From NCBI GenBank assembly GCA_025677815.1, contig JAIXMP010000008.1, positions 868,001 through 932,000 of the forward strand: a stretch of 64,000 nt of DNA, written 5' to 3'. Made by a program: the position numbers and the translations under genes. Position 1 is the first letter of the stretch. Every line of letters begins with the position of its first letter. Origin of the DNA: Phascolomyces articulosus (Eukaryota; Mucoromycota; Mucoromycetes; Mucorales; Lichtheimiaceae). A model generated the notes under the pieces. The model was not told where the DNA came from. It saw nothing but the letters and a program-made list of their open reading frames with translations, and did no database searches. Shown piece by piece: positions 10,545 through 23,980 of the stretch.

Positions 10545-12016
10545 TCAATGTTTCTGGATAAAAAAAAAAAAAACAAACTGTTAAGCAACACACAAAGTGG
10601 ATGAATCAACCCTCTCACGGATACCAATTTTTATTTTTTTCCAGAAGCAACATTTATTTTATACACACGCAAGCACGCACTTTTTTTTTGCACAAATCCC
10701 AATAATCTTTAATTTGATTTATATACCATATTTTCGCGTACATCATTTTTTTAGAGTTTACACTACTATCACTACTGCTTAGGAACAACAGACATTTATT
10801 CAAAATTCAGTCCAATCGTTTTTTTTTTTTTTGCTCATCTATAAAATAAAAGTACTGCACATATTTGCTTTGATAAGATAAAATAGTCTTCTTATCTAGT
10901 ATCCTCGTTATTGAATGAGGATAAAGAGTGCTAAGTATGTTGATATATCCCATTGACATAAGAACAAGAGAACCCCTTCAATTTTGCGCCTAATTCCTAA
11001 TAATATACATAACATATGATGACACCTCGAAGAATATATTAGCTAATAATAATGAGAGATGGGTTTATAAAATGCCAAATCAAAATTCTGACTATGAATA
11101 TGTAGAATAAGTAATAGTCAGTATTAAATTTTATGCACGTATTGGTGTAACACAAAGAGATGGTTGTACATAATTCAATATAATGAAAAAAAAAAACTAC
11201 TAATAAAATACGGCTTATTAAAAAGCAATATAGTATGTAATGATGATGCCATTTATTAGAATATATTATTTGTTGACTTATTATCTATGTAAATTAACAG
11301 TAACTAGGAGTAATCACAATAACACGCTCAATCAAAAGTAATAAGAATTGAGTTGTTTTTGTTCTAACCAAGTTAGATCTCTTTTTGGTATTCATTGGTG
11401 ATGTTGCTACTTGTACCCTGATACTTTACCAAAGCTAACATCCTTTTAGATTATATAATCGATTTTGTACAACAATCCCATATCTTACATAACATTTTAT
11501 AAAGAAAATCCCTCGGTCACTTCCCCGCAATTCCAATAACTATAAATCGATATATATTAGCTTGCTATCATCTCTCTTTCCATCTGGCCTGTTTTTAAGG
11601 TTTTCATTTTGTTGGGGATCCAATCGACAGGACATTCACCTTACCTAATAATTTTTTTTTAAAAAAAAGTAAACCAATAATCTTGTTTTGACGTAAAACA
11701 ACAAAAAACCCGCGTATAGATGATGGAGAAAAAAAAACTATACACCAGGACTCTAGGTGAGAATCTTTCCCGGTAATACCCATCCACTAAAAAGAAAAAA
11801 AAGACTCACACGGATACAATCTAACTTTATTACGTGCTACCATTACGGAAAATATATCATAATATATATAAGGGATGCAAAGTGGCGACGATGCAAGGAT
11901 TTTAGATTAATATAATACATCCTTCTTTCGAAGTTCATCTCCTTTTTTTTTTCTTTCTTCTCTTTTTTCTACCTTTTTTTTTCTCCAACAAGAACTATAA
12001 CTAAAAAAAAAAAAGG
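10545..12016. other. Intergenic region, EAF 3' end to GH36 promoter
   Basis: No gene seen. The first 300 bases are A/T runs suited to a 3' UTR; the last 150 bases hold a TATA-like site and a pyrimidine-rich leader of the downstream gene. Confidence 0.6.
11863..11874 (+). promoter_or_regulatory. TATA-like element of the GH36 gene
   Basis: TATATATAAGG about 145 bases before the GH36 ATG, followed by a CT-rich tract at 11922-11985 and an A-rich stretch directly before the start codon. The layout resembles a strong fungal promoter; inferred only. Confidence 0.45.
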
Positions 12017-14823
12017 ATGGCACTTTCAAGAGCCATTTTCTTTGTCGTGACATGGATTACCACTACACTCATTCGTGGGTGTTTAGGAAAACTTGATGTG
12101 GGTATTCACAAACATCATTCTTTGGATACTTGGTTTCTCGTGACAGAAAAATCAAGTTATGTGATTAGTGCCGCTGCCAATGGTTATGTAGTCAATATGC
12201 ATTGGGGCAAACGATTGACGCATCTGGATGATCTTAACGCAACCGTCACTGAACCCCCGATTTGGTCTCAAGTCATCTCTGTCACGGAAGCACGAGAAGA
12301 AGTTCCTGCTTTTGGTGGTCTTCGTTACCGTGAAAATATCCTCAAGGCCGAATTACCTAAAGGAATTCGTGAATTAAACCTCCAATATGCTGGCAACGCG
12401 ACGATTTCGGACCATTCTAGAAAATTGGACCTTGATTTGCGGGATGGCAATCGAACCGAGTTTTTGGTGACATTGCATTATGAATTGGATATTGAAAATG
12501 ATATTATTCGTCGATCATATACTGTTTATAATGGATTGGATAAACGAGTCAATTTATCCAAGGCTTCTTCGGCTGCTTGGCATTTACCTTATGCTCTTGG
12601 ATGGGATGAACAACGTGAATTGACCACATTAGCTGGTGAATGGTAATCCCATCATGTGATTTTTTTAAAAAAAAATTATTATGTTCCATCCTATATTATA
12701 ATGATAAATGTGATTCTAAGTATAATATAAACAAATAATAATAATAATTTAGGTCCCAAGAAGCCATGGTAGAAACAACCCGTTTAGCACCTGGTGTCAA
12801 ACATACGGTTGAAAGTACCCGAGGTATGAGTGATCATGTGTCACACCCCTATTTTGCCTTGTCACAAGTTCCCAACGCCGTGAATCCCAGTACAGATGTT
12901 TATTTTGGTGCACTTGCATGGACGGGCAGTTGGGAAATAACTGTCCACACCGATACCAAAGGTTATGTTCGTGTCACAGGAGGTATTCACCATCAAGATT
13001 TTGGTTGGACCTTGGAACCTGGAGAATCATTCACTACACCTATCTTTGCAGCGGGTTATACTGATGAAGGATTACCTGGTGCACGTAAACGAATGCCTCG
13101 TCATGCTCGAAAATATCAAAAACGAAATCTTGCCACACAAAAGGATGATGATGTGTTCCATCCTGTTCTCTATAATTCGTGGGAAGCTGTGACATTTGAT
13201 CTTAGTTTTGAAAAACAAATGGCATTGGCGGATAAGGCGGCTCCTTTGGGAATTGAATTGTTTGTAGTAGATGATGGATGGTTCGGTATTGATTCACCAC
13301 GTGATAATGATACGTTGGGCTTGGGGGATTGGGATACTAATCCAAAGAAATTTCCAAATGGTTTTAAACCATTGGCGGATCATGTGCATGAGCTTGGTAT
13401 GAAGTTCGGATTATGGTTTGAAGGTGAAATGGTAATTGTATTTTCTCTCTATATATCTTTTTTTTTATCTTGTTTGAAAAGGAAAATGATATTTTCTAAT
13501 ATATATATATAATGGGTTGCTATTATGAATCAGGTCAATCCTAATTCGGATCTTTATCGTGAACATCCTGAATGGGTCTTCCACTATGATGGTATTCCTG
13601 AATATCTCTCTCGAACTCAACTTGTCTTGAACTTTGGTTTGAAAGAAGTACGTGACCATATTTTTGAAAAGGTGGCAGGTCACATTGAAGAAGCTGGTAT
13701 TGATTATATCAAATGGGATTTCAATCGACCCATGCAAGGTAAATATTTTACATACAGAAAAGAAAAATAAGTTTATTACACACTGTGCGAATTATCATGC
13801 AACATCTAACAATGAATGTGTCATTTCATTTTTTTTTAGGTGTGACAATGCATGATTATGATCGTAACCCACAAGAAGCTTGGGTTTTAGCTGTGGAAGG
13901 TTATTATGAAATCATTGCTCGACTAAAGGAACGTTTCCCCAATCTTTGGTTCGAATCATGTAGTTCGTAAGTGTTTTAATTTATTACTATCTATCAGTAC
14001 TCATACTCTATGAACATATTGTCTTTAAAAATTGGTTATATTTATTAACACGTTAATGTTCATAATCATTTTTTTTACAGCGGTGGTGGCCGAATGGATC
14101 TTGGTGCTCTTGAACGCACTGGTAAGTTAGTCCAACACATAACATAATACTTTTTTTTTTTTTAAAAAAAAAAAAAAAGAATCCATGACTGATTGAGTTT
14201 TCTTTTCCACTGATTATTTAGATCAAGTTTGGACCAGCGACAACACACGACCTGACGCACGTTTATTTATTCAATATGGTGCATCTTTATGGATCCCACC
14301 TCGTATGAAATACGGTTGGGTGACTGATTCATCCAGTGACAACCGTTTTGAAATCCCTTTATCGTTCCGATTCCACGTTTCATTTATGGGAGGTCTCGGT
14401 CTTGGTTCCAATATTAATGAATTCTCAAAAGAACAATTGGAAAAAACAACTCATTGGATCACGTTATACAAAAAGATTCGTCATGTTATACAAAATGGAG
14501 ATCTTGATTGGCTTGTTCCACCCAGTCGTGTGAGTGAATTGATCGCTGTTACTGAAAGTATTTATAATGAAGGTGAAGAAGCCGTTGTCTTGGCTTTCCG
14601 TCATAATAGTCCTTTTCCTGCCACAGGTGATTTAAGTCCTATTCGTCTTCGTTCCTTGGATCAAGACGCTACCTATCGTGTCACTATTTGGCAAGAAGAT
14701 CCAACAGAACCAGAGGATGAATATGAAATGTCAGGTGCATTGCTCATGTATCGTGGTCTTGAATTGCCTGGTTTGAATAATGGCATGTTTAAGAGTGCCG
14801 TTGTTTGGTTACAACAAGCTTAA
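12017..14823 (+). CDS. GH36 alpha-galactosidase, probably secreted
   Basis: Six exons: 12017-12642, 12753-13431, 13534-13738, 13840-13966, 14081-14121, 14222-14823; about 759 aa, the usual GH36 length. The N-terminus (MALSRAIFFVVTWITTTLIR...) looks like a signal peptide ending near residue 24. An N-terminal beta-supersandwich precedes the TIM barrel. Barrel motifs seen are FVVDDGWFG, KFGLWFEGEMV, YIKWDFNRP with the expected nucleophile Asp497, SCSSGGGRMD, and QVWTSDNTRPDAR with the expected acid/base Asp566; the 69-residue spacing between the two fits the family. It should hydrolyse terminal alpha-1,6-galactose from raffinose-type sugars or galactomannan outside the cell. The metal-free GH36 layout resembles bacterial and a subset of fungal enzymes more than GH27. 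One oddity is Gly in place of the common Pro in the WFEPE motif. Several Asn-x-Ser/Thr sites are present. Confidence 0.92.
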
Positions 14824-17270
14824 ATACACGCAATAGAGATAAATCTTTTTTTTTGAGTTGTTGCTATATTGTTTTTATGCAGCCTATATTTAAAATAGTG
14901 ATATAACTATATACTATTACAACCTATAACTTTCTTTTCATATACTCTACGTATGCAATAAATACTTATTGCTAAATATTTATGACTAGTATTTAATAAA
15001 AATAAAGACTCTAACAATTTTTTTTTTATTTCACATAATGTAAATTATGGTTCATAAATAACAATGCTGTGATACAACTATTGATTATTTACATAGATAG
15101 TAGAAAAGTGACCATCATAGTATATAAAAATAGTTTCAAATAGATTATGCTTGATTAAAAGTTCTAAAAAAATTGAACTAATCTAATCTAGTGCTGGATG
15201 CAATAAAAAGTGCTTCATTCAGCACTACTGCAAATATTTTTACGAAGAAGCTAACCTCAATATAACTGTCATTATTATGCTTCAACTAATTTAGCATTGC
15301 AGCAACAAATATGGGATATTGTTAGCAAGTAGCACGTAGCACGTCAAAATACTGCAGATATTAAAAAAAAAGATCATTCATCCGTACGCATTACGTATTA
15401 TTGTATGTTTAAAATAACAGATATCAACATACGTGGATGGTTGTAGTCGCCACGTTAATAATAAGAAGGAGAATAGTTTCAAATACAGGGGAACGAAGTC
15501 GATAATATACGTATAACAAAAGGGAAAAAGGGAGTTGATTTACTTTTTACTATTAGAATCAAAATATGATTCAATGACGTGTAATAATAAGTAGATGGTA
15601 GCATTATCTCCATAAGAATAGGATGATACGGATCAAAATTTGTTTATGGCAAACAAAACAAAAAGTGACGATAGTATAGATTACTTTATACTTATTCTAT
15701 ATTTCGTATTCCATGTAGCGTGGGCTAGTATATTTACATCATTCTACATTATGACCCTATCGTCTCAATGATGATCTAATAACTATAGTTACTATGATTA
15801 AACAAGTACATATACCTTTTTTTAAAGTTTTTCTTGAGTAGTAATGCGCGCACTTAAAACAAAGGGAGTATGGATGGATGGATGGCGGTAAAAAAAAGTT
15901 GTTGTTGTACAGGGAAAAGGAGTGGAAATGATCTTCCAAAATGTAAACAAGAGAATCAACTCGTTTCTTCTTCTTTGAATGATTGAAAATAGACTGTGAT
16001 CCGCCCAAGGGTTAAAGGCCTATAAAGTAATAAGGAAAGGGGGGGGACTGAAGAACCTTAAATAAAACGTTAAGAGAAAAAAGGAGGTGGGGGCGGGGGA
16101 AAAAACTGTCTATATTAATAATATTTATGAATTTACGTGTTTTGTGTTTTGGATTTTTCTTTTAACCCCTACGTTTATAAATCTTCATCAACACTTGTAA
16201 ATCCAATCCTCATTTTCAATCTTGGCGATAAACACAGGGGTGGAAGAGGAGAAGTATAATAGTAGTTTACTTGGCTGTTATGAGAGAAAGAGAGAGGAGT
16301 TGCCGGGGACGGGGAAAGAGAGAGAGAAGGGGGCTGAACAGTATATGTTGATATGAAAGCGCTCAATTTTCTTCATTTCTTCGGAGAAAGAGATCCGTTG
16401 TTGTTGTTATTGTTGCTGTTGTTGTTTTGTATACATAAATCGATTCTAATATGTTGTTCTTTCTATCTCTAGATTTATCGCATTGATGAAGAATTCAGAC
16501 CTTTTTTTTATTATTTTTGTAGATCTTTCTTTTTTTTTTAAAAAAAAAAGCCGGAGATACGTATAGAAGCAAACTGCGCGCGTGCGCGCTTTGCCGCGTC
16601 GTAGATATAGAATCCACATTTCAACGTTATAAGTTTTAAAAAGCCAACAAAATAGAGTTAAGCTTGTATTTGATCATCCCTAAAATCAACAAAGAGTCCC
16701 TGCCTTTCGATTCTTTCTTTTCTATATCACACAAAGGAAATAGTAAAAATAAACAAAATGAAAATGTCGATCTTAACATACATACATACATACATTTTGC
16801 TTCACTTATAATCCGAAAAAAAAAATATGCGTTATATAATATGATAATAATAATAATAGGTTATATTTTATGTAAGAATGTTATGAAATTGTGTGTGTGA
16901 ATGTATGTTATGTGTGTGTGTATAAGGTTGTAAATTAATATAATAATATATAAAAGTTGTTTGTTGTGAGGAGAGAAGGGGAAAGAGATGAAAAGGGTAG
17001 ATTAAATTGCTACAAACGAGTCAAACAGAAAAAAAAACAACAAGGGAAGAAAGAAAAGCTACTTGAACAAACGAATGAGATGGATTTTTACAAAGAAGAT
17101 GTTTTTTTTTTTTGGCTGGCTGGTTGGTTGTTGCTGTTGTTTTTTTTTTTTTTTGGAACATGAAAAGATAATAATAAGAAATATGAATGATAATAATAAT
17201 AATAAGAAAAAGCAAAATAAGAAGTTCATGTTGCGTATGTGTGCGTGTGTTTTTTGGGTTGTTTTTTGCG

Positions 17271-17308
<38 letters not shown>

Positions 17309-17397
17309 AAAGTGCTTTGGGTGAGGTTGGGGGTATATTAATATGTATATATAGATGATAGATAAGAAGAAGAGAATAAAGAAGTGATTGATATGGC
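14824..17397. other. Intergenic region between convergent genes
   Basis: No gene supported. It contains a TA microsatellite (17279-17302), GGGG-rich patches near 16037 and 16090, an alternating CG palindrome-like stretch (gcgcgcgtgcgcgc, about 16577) and many A/T runs. It separates the 3' ends of GH36 (plus) and the APSES gene (minus), so it probably holds both 3' UTRs; 2.5 kb is long for that, and the middle is unexplained. Confidence 0.55.
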
Positions 17398-19732
17398 TTA
17401 GTTTTCATTCTTGATACGTTTTACACCATGATTTGATTCCTTATGATTGATATATTCTTCATTATCATCATCATCTTCCATCTTTCGTTTTCTTGAAGAG
17501 TCCATCAAGATTGAATCAGGAACAATAGCAGAAGATCCATCTTCAGAAACTACTATTAATAAACTAATATAAGTATTCTTGATTTTTATCATCTTACAAT
17601 AAATAAAAAAAAAAGGAAAATGTTTTTACCAGTGGTAGCTGTTGTAGTAGTAGCAGTGACAGCAAAATTAGAAGTATCATTTTCATCAGGTGAACCTACA
17701 ACATGATCTAATTCATGATTTCTTGGATCATAGATAGATGTAGGTTGTTGAGGAATAGATAAATCATCCAAACAACCATCCACGGACGGTAAACTACTTG
17801 GATACGCCATGGTAGTGGTAGGTGGTGTGGTGGTGGTGGTGACTGTTGTTTCTTCGGTAGCAAACATATCTGGTTTATGACTTAAAAATGTATTATCATC
17901 ATAAGCAGGTGAAGAAAATTCACTTTGACATGCTAATGTACGACTGATGGATCGATAATCATATTCAGGTTGATGAAACATGCCATAAGAATCCTCTGTA
18001 CTGCAACCAGGTGCAACGGCACTTGGGACTGGACTACAGTTTTGTGAACGATACACTTCATTAAATAACGGAAAAAAAGAATATAAAGTTAACATTTGGA
18101 AGTCCCTGCTTTTTTTTTTTTCTCATTCTTCTTTTTTTCGATAATTTCTATTGAAACTAAAAAAAAAAATAGGACGATCCATCAACAAAGCCTTACCATG
18201 ATTTTCATTGGGATTGTTATGAATACTAGGCAATGAGGATTGATAAGGACGTTGATCCATCCAAGAAGGCATCATATTATAACTATCGGTCTTGTAAGGC
18301 ATCGGAGGTGGAAGATGTGTTGATGTATGAGCTAATGATTTCACGGTAGATGATGTTTGAGCTGTTTCCACGGAAGCTGTATCCGAAGTAGTCAAAGGTA
18401 AACCATGATGACTCGTGTTACTACTATTACTACTACTACTTGTATGACTATCATTGTTGATAGTAGTAGTAGCTGTACCATTTACAGAAGATGAAGAAGT
18501 ACAAAGAAACATGGAAGGATCATCTGTAAATAATGGATAAAGTAATTCCAAAATTTTGAATTTGGTAGCTAAATCTTTAGCTCTTGAAAAAGTAATCCTG
18601 TGAAACCCGGCATATGGGTAAAAAAAGGCAAAAACAAGTTGGAGTAAAAAAAAAAAAAAAAAGGCGGAAATCCAAAAAGTAAAAAAGAAAATAAAGTTAG
18701 CTTTTTTGTGTTTATAATAAGAGGCGGGCAAGAAAAAAGGAGAAGGGGAGGAAAGAGAGAGAGAGAAGAAAGGGTGAAAAGAAAGAAGGGGAAGGGAGAA
18801 GGGAGCGGAGGGGGAGGGAATTCATAGATGAACGATTCATTAGGTTTGAAATAGAACTTACCAAACACCTTTAAGATGCATAGCACCTACTTTAACGACA
18901 ACACGACCTTTTTCATTTTTCAAGATACCATCACGTTTTCCACGAGACATACCAACAACATTTAAAAGTTTTGTTCCGTTGACCATGTCATTGTCTAAAA
19001 AATCATGTTTGAGGGTTATACAAAAAAAAAAAAAAAAAAAATTCAATGAGCGATCCCTTCTCAATTGCTTTTTGTTGTTTGTGATTTGATTGTTTGTTTG
19101 TTTGATTGATTGAGAAGAAAAATAAAAAAAATAAAAAAATTACCTTGACGACGAGCAACACAAATATTCTTCGCGTCCACTTGATAACAAAGAGTTCCTT
19201 CATCTTCCCAAACAGTGGTAGTTAATTTTGGTCTTTGAATAGGTGCTGTTCCAGTAGTATCTGGAGGTGAACAAGGTGCACCAGGAAATCCGGTTGTTGG
19301 ATGGTGATGATGGTGATGATGATGTGGAGGAGGAGGATACCGGGCTGTTCCTCGGAAACTATTGGGTGGCGGTGGTAAGGAGGTAGGTGGGCTCATGAAT
19401 GGGGAAGATGACCAACCTGGAACATATGGGTCAGCGCCGCTACTACCATATTCAGCCCCATGGCCAGCAGCATTGTTATATGGATATTGATGATAGGGAG
19501 AAGATGTATAATAAGGTGGAGAATGACTATTGGTAGAAGTAGTAGTAGTAGTATTTGTTGTCGTTGGTGTTGTAGGGGTTCCGAACATAGTGGTAGTAGT
19601 ATTATTATTATTATTATGCCGATAATGTGGCAAAGGTGGAAGTTGATGTTGTTCTGCAAAAGTTGGTGCCATGTAAGGTGATGGTGCACCTGTTGAAGCA
19701 TAAATGTTCGAATGATAAAGTGTGCTTTCCAT
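17398..19732 (-). CDS. stuA: APSES-domain transcription factor of the StuA/Efg1/Phd1/Sok2 type
   Basis: Five exons on the minus strand: 19732-19144, 18994-18862, 18597-18197, 18055-17630, 17552-17398; about 567 aa, all junctions in phase. The APSES DNA-binding domain spans residues 171-264 and is encoded across exons 1-3: [52 protein letters not shown], then [19 protein letters not shown]. This bHLH-like fold binds MCB/StRE-type sites and controls hyphal growth and sporulation in ascomycetes; the role in this lineage is inferred. The N-terminus is Pro/His/Asn/Thr-rich. The C-terminal half is Ser/Thr-rich and ends with a basic segment ([12 protein letters not shown]) suited to nuclear localisation. 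The exon 1/2 and 2/3 intron positions interrupt the DNA-binding domain. The last intron choice (17553 acceptor) is the least certain junction. Confidence 0.9.
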
Positions 19733-20690
19733 GGTTCTATTTTAAAGTGTGATGAGTTTATATATATATATATATATTATAAAAAATAAGAAGCATAAAA
19801 AAAAAGAAACTAACTCACCTTTTTGTTGTTTGTATATTGTGTGCTATGTTGTGCTATTATTTTATATGAAACGTTTTACGTTTTTTTTTTTCAATGTTAT
19901 TTAGAATGGCAGAAATAATAATAATAATAATAATAATCGAAGCACATTTTAATATATACACATCAAAATTTAAAACGTTTCTTTTTTACCTTTTTGTACG
20001 AGTATCACGTCAAGAAGAAGGATTTATGCTACTCTAATATAGAAGGATAGGATTACAATATATATATTTTTTCCTCGTGATTTTAAGATGAGCGAGAAAG
20101 ATAATAGTGGTAACGCGTATACAGCAACAAAAAAAAAAGTAAAATGAAACCGTAATAGGTTTTATAAATGCGTGTATGCAAAATGGAAAAAAAAATAAAG
20201 TGAAAAAGAAAAGAGAGGTTTTTTCGATCAATGAACCAATTTTTTTTCAAGTTTTAAAAATAAGGCGGGGGAAAAAAAAGATTAGCATGTGGCGAAAATG
20301 GCAAGTACCACTTTATTATAATAGAGAGAGAAAAAAAAAGAGTTTACAGTTTTTTTTCATCCATAAACGGATTGTCCGTCTCTAAATAACTTGGCTTTCT
20401 CTCATCAGGAAAGAGGGGGGAGGGAGGGAAGAGACAGACAGACTGACAAAGAGCTAAAAGAGAGTGTACTGTGAATGATTCATATAATAATAATAATATA
20501 CAACCTGTGATTCAAATTTGATTATCTGTAATGTTTACTGTTTGTTGTGGTGATGCTGCACGGTAAGTTGAGTTTACCTGCATCTATATGTCTATATATA
20601 CTCAAAAAGAAATAAATATCATGTAAACATCATCATCATCATCACCATTATCGTTCATTCATTCAATATATGTTACAAAAAGACAAGACG

Positions 20691-20712
20691 TTTTTTTTTT
20701 TTTTTTTTTTTT
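20691..20712. repeat. Poly-T run (22 bases)
   Basis: Uninterrupted run of T on the plus strand in the APSES upstream region. Confidence 0.9.
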
Positions 20713-21640
20713 GTTAAACGCGGAGAACAATCCACCCCCTTTACCTTTATAGATGTTTCTGCAAACGATGAAGGCGCAAAAAAAACTAAGGAGGATGGGG
20801 AGAAACGCCAGTTCTTCGGATGAAGTGTATGATGTATAATAGGTATAATGATAATGAAGAATTCTTCTTCTTCTCCCCTTCTTTCTCTTTATATTATATG
20901 TGTATCTTTTTCATTAACATATTATGTACATGATTTGAATAGAATTTGTTTCATTTATTTCCTTTGAATCAAAATATAGTAATAATAATAGTTAAATAAA
21001 GAAAAATACATACCTCCTCTTTCTTCTTCTCCTTTCATCTACCTCCCCCACTCCCATGTCCCCCAATTTTCGCCGCCCATCAAAGAGTTTATTAAAACTT
21101 GGTTTTAACTCTTCTGCTATTGCTACAACTAAAAAAAGTTCATCACTATCTATAATAAATCCATGAACTCCTATCTCATTGTTTTCCATCTATGGCCAAC
21201 CATTTGAATTGGGAATAAGGATTTTCAGTTCAAAAGAAAAAGAGGCGGAAAAGATAAACTAAAAAAACAAAAAATTTCAATCATTCCCATCCAATTTTTT
21301 TTTTCAACTTTTACAATTCAGTATAAATGATATATTTGTATTTATTATTATTATTATTGTCTATATACTAAATAATACTAAATATGAACTGTTCTTCTTT
21401 TCAATCTTTCTAAAATTTTCTCTTCTTCTCCCTCCCCCAAAAATAAAATATTCAAATGTGCCTCGAACTTAAACAACAACAAAAGCAAAGAAAAAAAAAA
21501 GTGCCACACTTTGTTTTGCTTTAGTAAAAGATAAATAAAAAATAAAAAGTTCACGAGACCTATTTATCATCATCATCATCATCATCACCCAATCCCCAAC
21601 TATCTTAATTCAGTTATCATCATCGTTTCGTTATAATTAT

Positions 21641-21674
<34 letters not shown>
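21641..21674. repeat. (ATA)n microsatellite
   Basis: About eleven ATA/TAA units in the region upstream of the APSES gene. Confidence 0.9.
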
Positions 21675-21675
<1 letters not shown>

Positions 21676-23980
21676 AATAAAAGTGATTAGATTCATATTT
21701 TTCGGTAATCATAAAAGTGACTATTTCTAGTTACTAAGTAGATTCTCCCTTTATTATTCACACACGCTACCCCCTCTATATTCAGGGGATTTTGGAAGGG
21801 GGTGGTGCCTAGGTGGAAATGGATATAGTTTTTTTGAGTGGTGTTTTCATAATAATAAGTCTTTGGAAAAAAAAGAGAGGGGGGGGTAAGTAATCATCAT
21901 CATCTCACGCTTCTTTTTTAATCAAGTCTATATAATTATGATGATGAAGCACTCTATCCTATTATTTGATAAATGATTGTTTTTTTTACAACGACGATGA
22001 TATTATGATGCATAATATATCAGACGATAATAAAAAAAACTAAGATAATAATAATAATAATAATTAAATCTTTTTTTTTAAAAAAAAGTGTTTGACAATA
22101 AATTTGATGATGATGATGATAATGATGTCGCCGATCTTTGATTATTATAACCAACAACAAAAAACAACAACAAAAAACAACAACAACAACAAGAATCATA
22201 ATTCTTTTTTCAACAATGATTTTATTTTAATGGATTGAAATTATTTTTTTTTGTTCAAATATGCAAAGTGCTGCAGGATGATGCATCTCATGTTTTGACC
22301 TATTTTTTTTTAGTTGTTTTTCGAAGCACTTTTTTTTGATGCATCGTTTATCCTTTTTTCTTAAAGAACCGCTTATAAAAAAAAAGTGGTGTCAACAACA
22401 ACAACAACCCATTCAACCAAAAAAAAAAAATCCAAGTAGAACCCCCTTAGCAAACACCCCCTTAACACCCATCGTTTCTTACCCCCTCTCCTCCTCCTTA
22501 AGCCAATTTTTATCACCCCGACACTCAGTTGAATAACTAAGTAAAAAGTGTTCTTGTGATGTATTTTTGATCTTATCCTTTTATGTTTTATCATTTTATA
22601 ATAAGAACGTCGAGTACTTACTTGTCACGATTCTCTTTTTTTTTTGTTTGTTTCATCCCTTTTTATCCTTGTAAATAATTCGTAGGAGAACTTATTACAA
22701 AGTAATAGTTGTTACCATTCAATAGTTGATGGTAAAAGAATCAAGAATGAAAAGATTGAACATTGAAATCTGACATTTTGTTTTGATGGGACCACATTGT
22801 TGCACTGCATCACTTTTTTTTTTTTTTTTTCAAATAATCAATCATTTATAACAAAGAGGATGAAACCATCAAGTGATTCGGTTGTTTATATTTGAAAAGG
22901 GAATAAACCTTGGCTTCGTCTCTCTCTCTCCTTGAAAAATATAAAAATAAAAAGCATCTCCGCTTGTCATCATCATCATCATCCATTTCAACTTACTAAA
23001 TAGATACATTTGAGTTTAACAAAGAGTCCACAGACCGCAGTCAATTGCCAAGTAGTTCATATGACCTTTATCATTTTAAATAACTCTCACAATTTATTCT
23101 TATGATATATTTCTATTGTTTGGGGGTTCGGGTGGGGAAGAGTTTTTTTTTTATTATCGGTACGTAGTAAAATTTAATTATTATTATTATTATTATCCTC
23201 ATCCTTGTTTGAATCATACGTTTATTTTATTCTTTTTTTTTCTCACATGATGATGATTGAATAGCTCATCAGTAAAAAAAAAAAAAAAGAAAAGAATATA
23301 ATAAAAATGGTTAAAATTGTTTATTGAATTGATTGATTCATGCATGAATTAATTATTCCCATCGTTTTTTCTTTTTTAACAATAACGTTGTTGAAATCCC
23401 AAAAAACGCTTTTTGCATAAATATCGAATGATCCTATACCTAATTTAATAAATAAGAGCTGTTTATTATCCATCAAACTCTATGCGAGATTCTGTATAAT
23501 ATTTATGCGAGTTAACAATGTATGAATAAGATAAATAGGTATCACAACAATAATAATAATAATTTGAGAACTATCACAAAAAAAAAGGGTTCAATCGCAT
23601 TGTCTTTTGTCGTTATTTGTCGTACGATGTTTTGTCAAGATAAAAAAAAACCGGTTTTTTTTTATTATTATTATTATTAGGATTGTTTATGGTAGTAAAT
23701 TCCCCATTGTTATCCCATTATTATTATTATTAATTTTTTTAATATATAAATAATTATATTATACTACAGATTTAACTACTAACACATCGTATACATAGCA
23801 AAAAGGAAGGAGGAGGTAAAAATCCTTTTCATTTATATTTGGATAATTAAGCTAATTTGGTAAATTTTTTTTTATTGTGGTCTTTCGATTCGTTTTGGAT
23901 GGTTTTTGGGGGATGTAGGAAAGAAAGGAGAGAGAGATATATATAACCAAGTTTTACCAAATAAAGAACAAGTATTTTTT

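Larger units (their letters stand above)
19733..23980. other. Long microsatellite-rich interval upstream of the APSES gene
   Basis: 4.2 kb with no supported gene. It is packed with simple repeats: (TA)n at 19759-19778, (TAA)n at 19918-19938, T22 at 20691-20712, (ATA)n at 21641-21674, several CATCAT runs, (AAC)n near 22150-22190. Being 5' of the APSES gene and 3' of the dynein gene, most of it is probably the regulatory region and leader of the APSES gene. A 65-codon minus-strand frame (21189-20992) has less AT-like composition than its surroundings and might be an upstream ORF. Confidence 0.55.
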
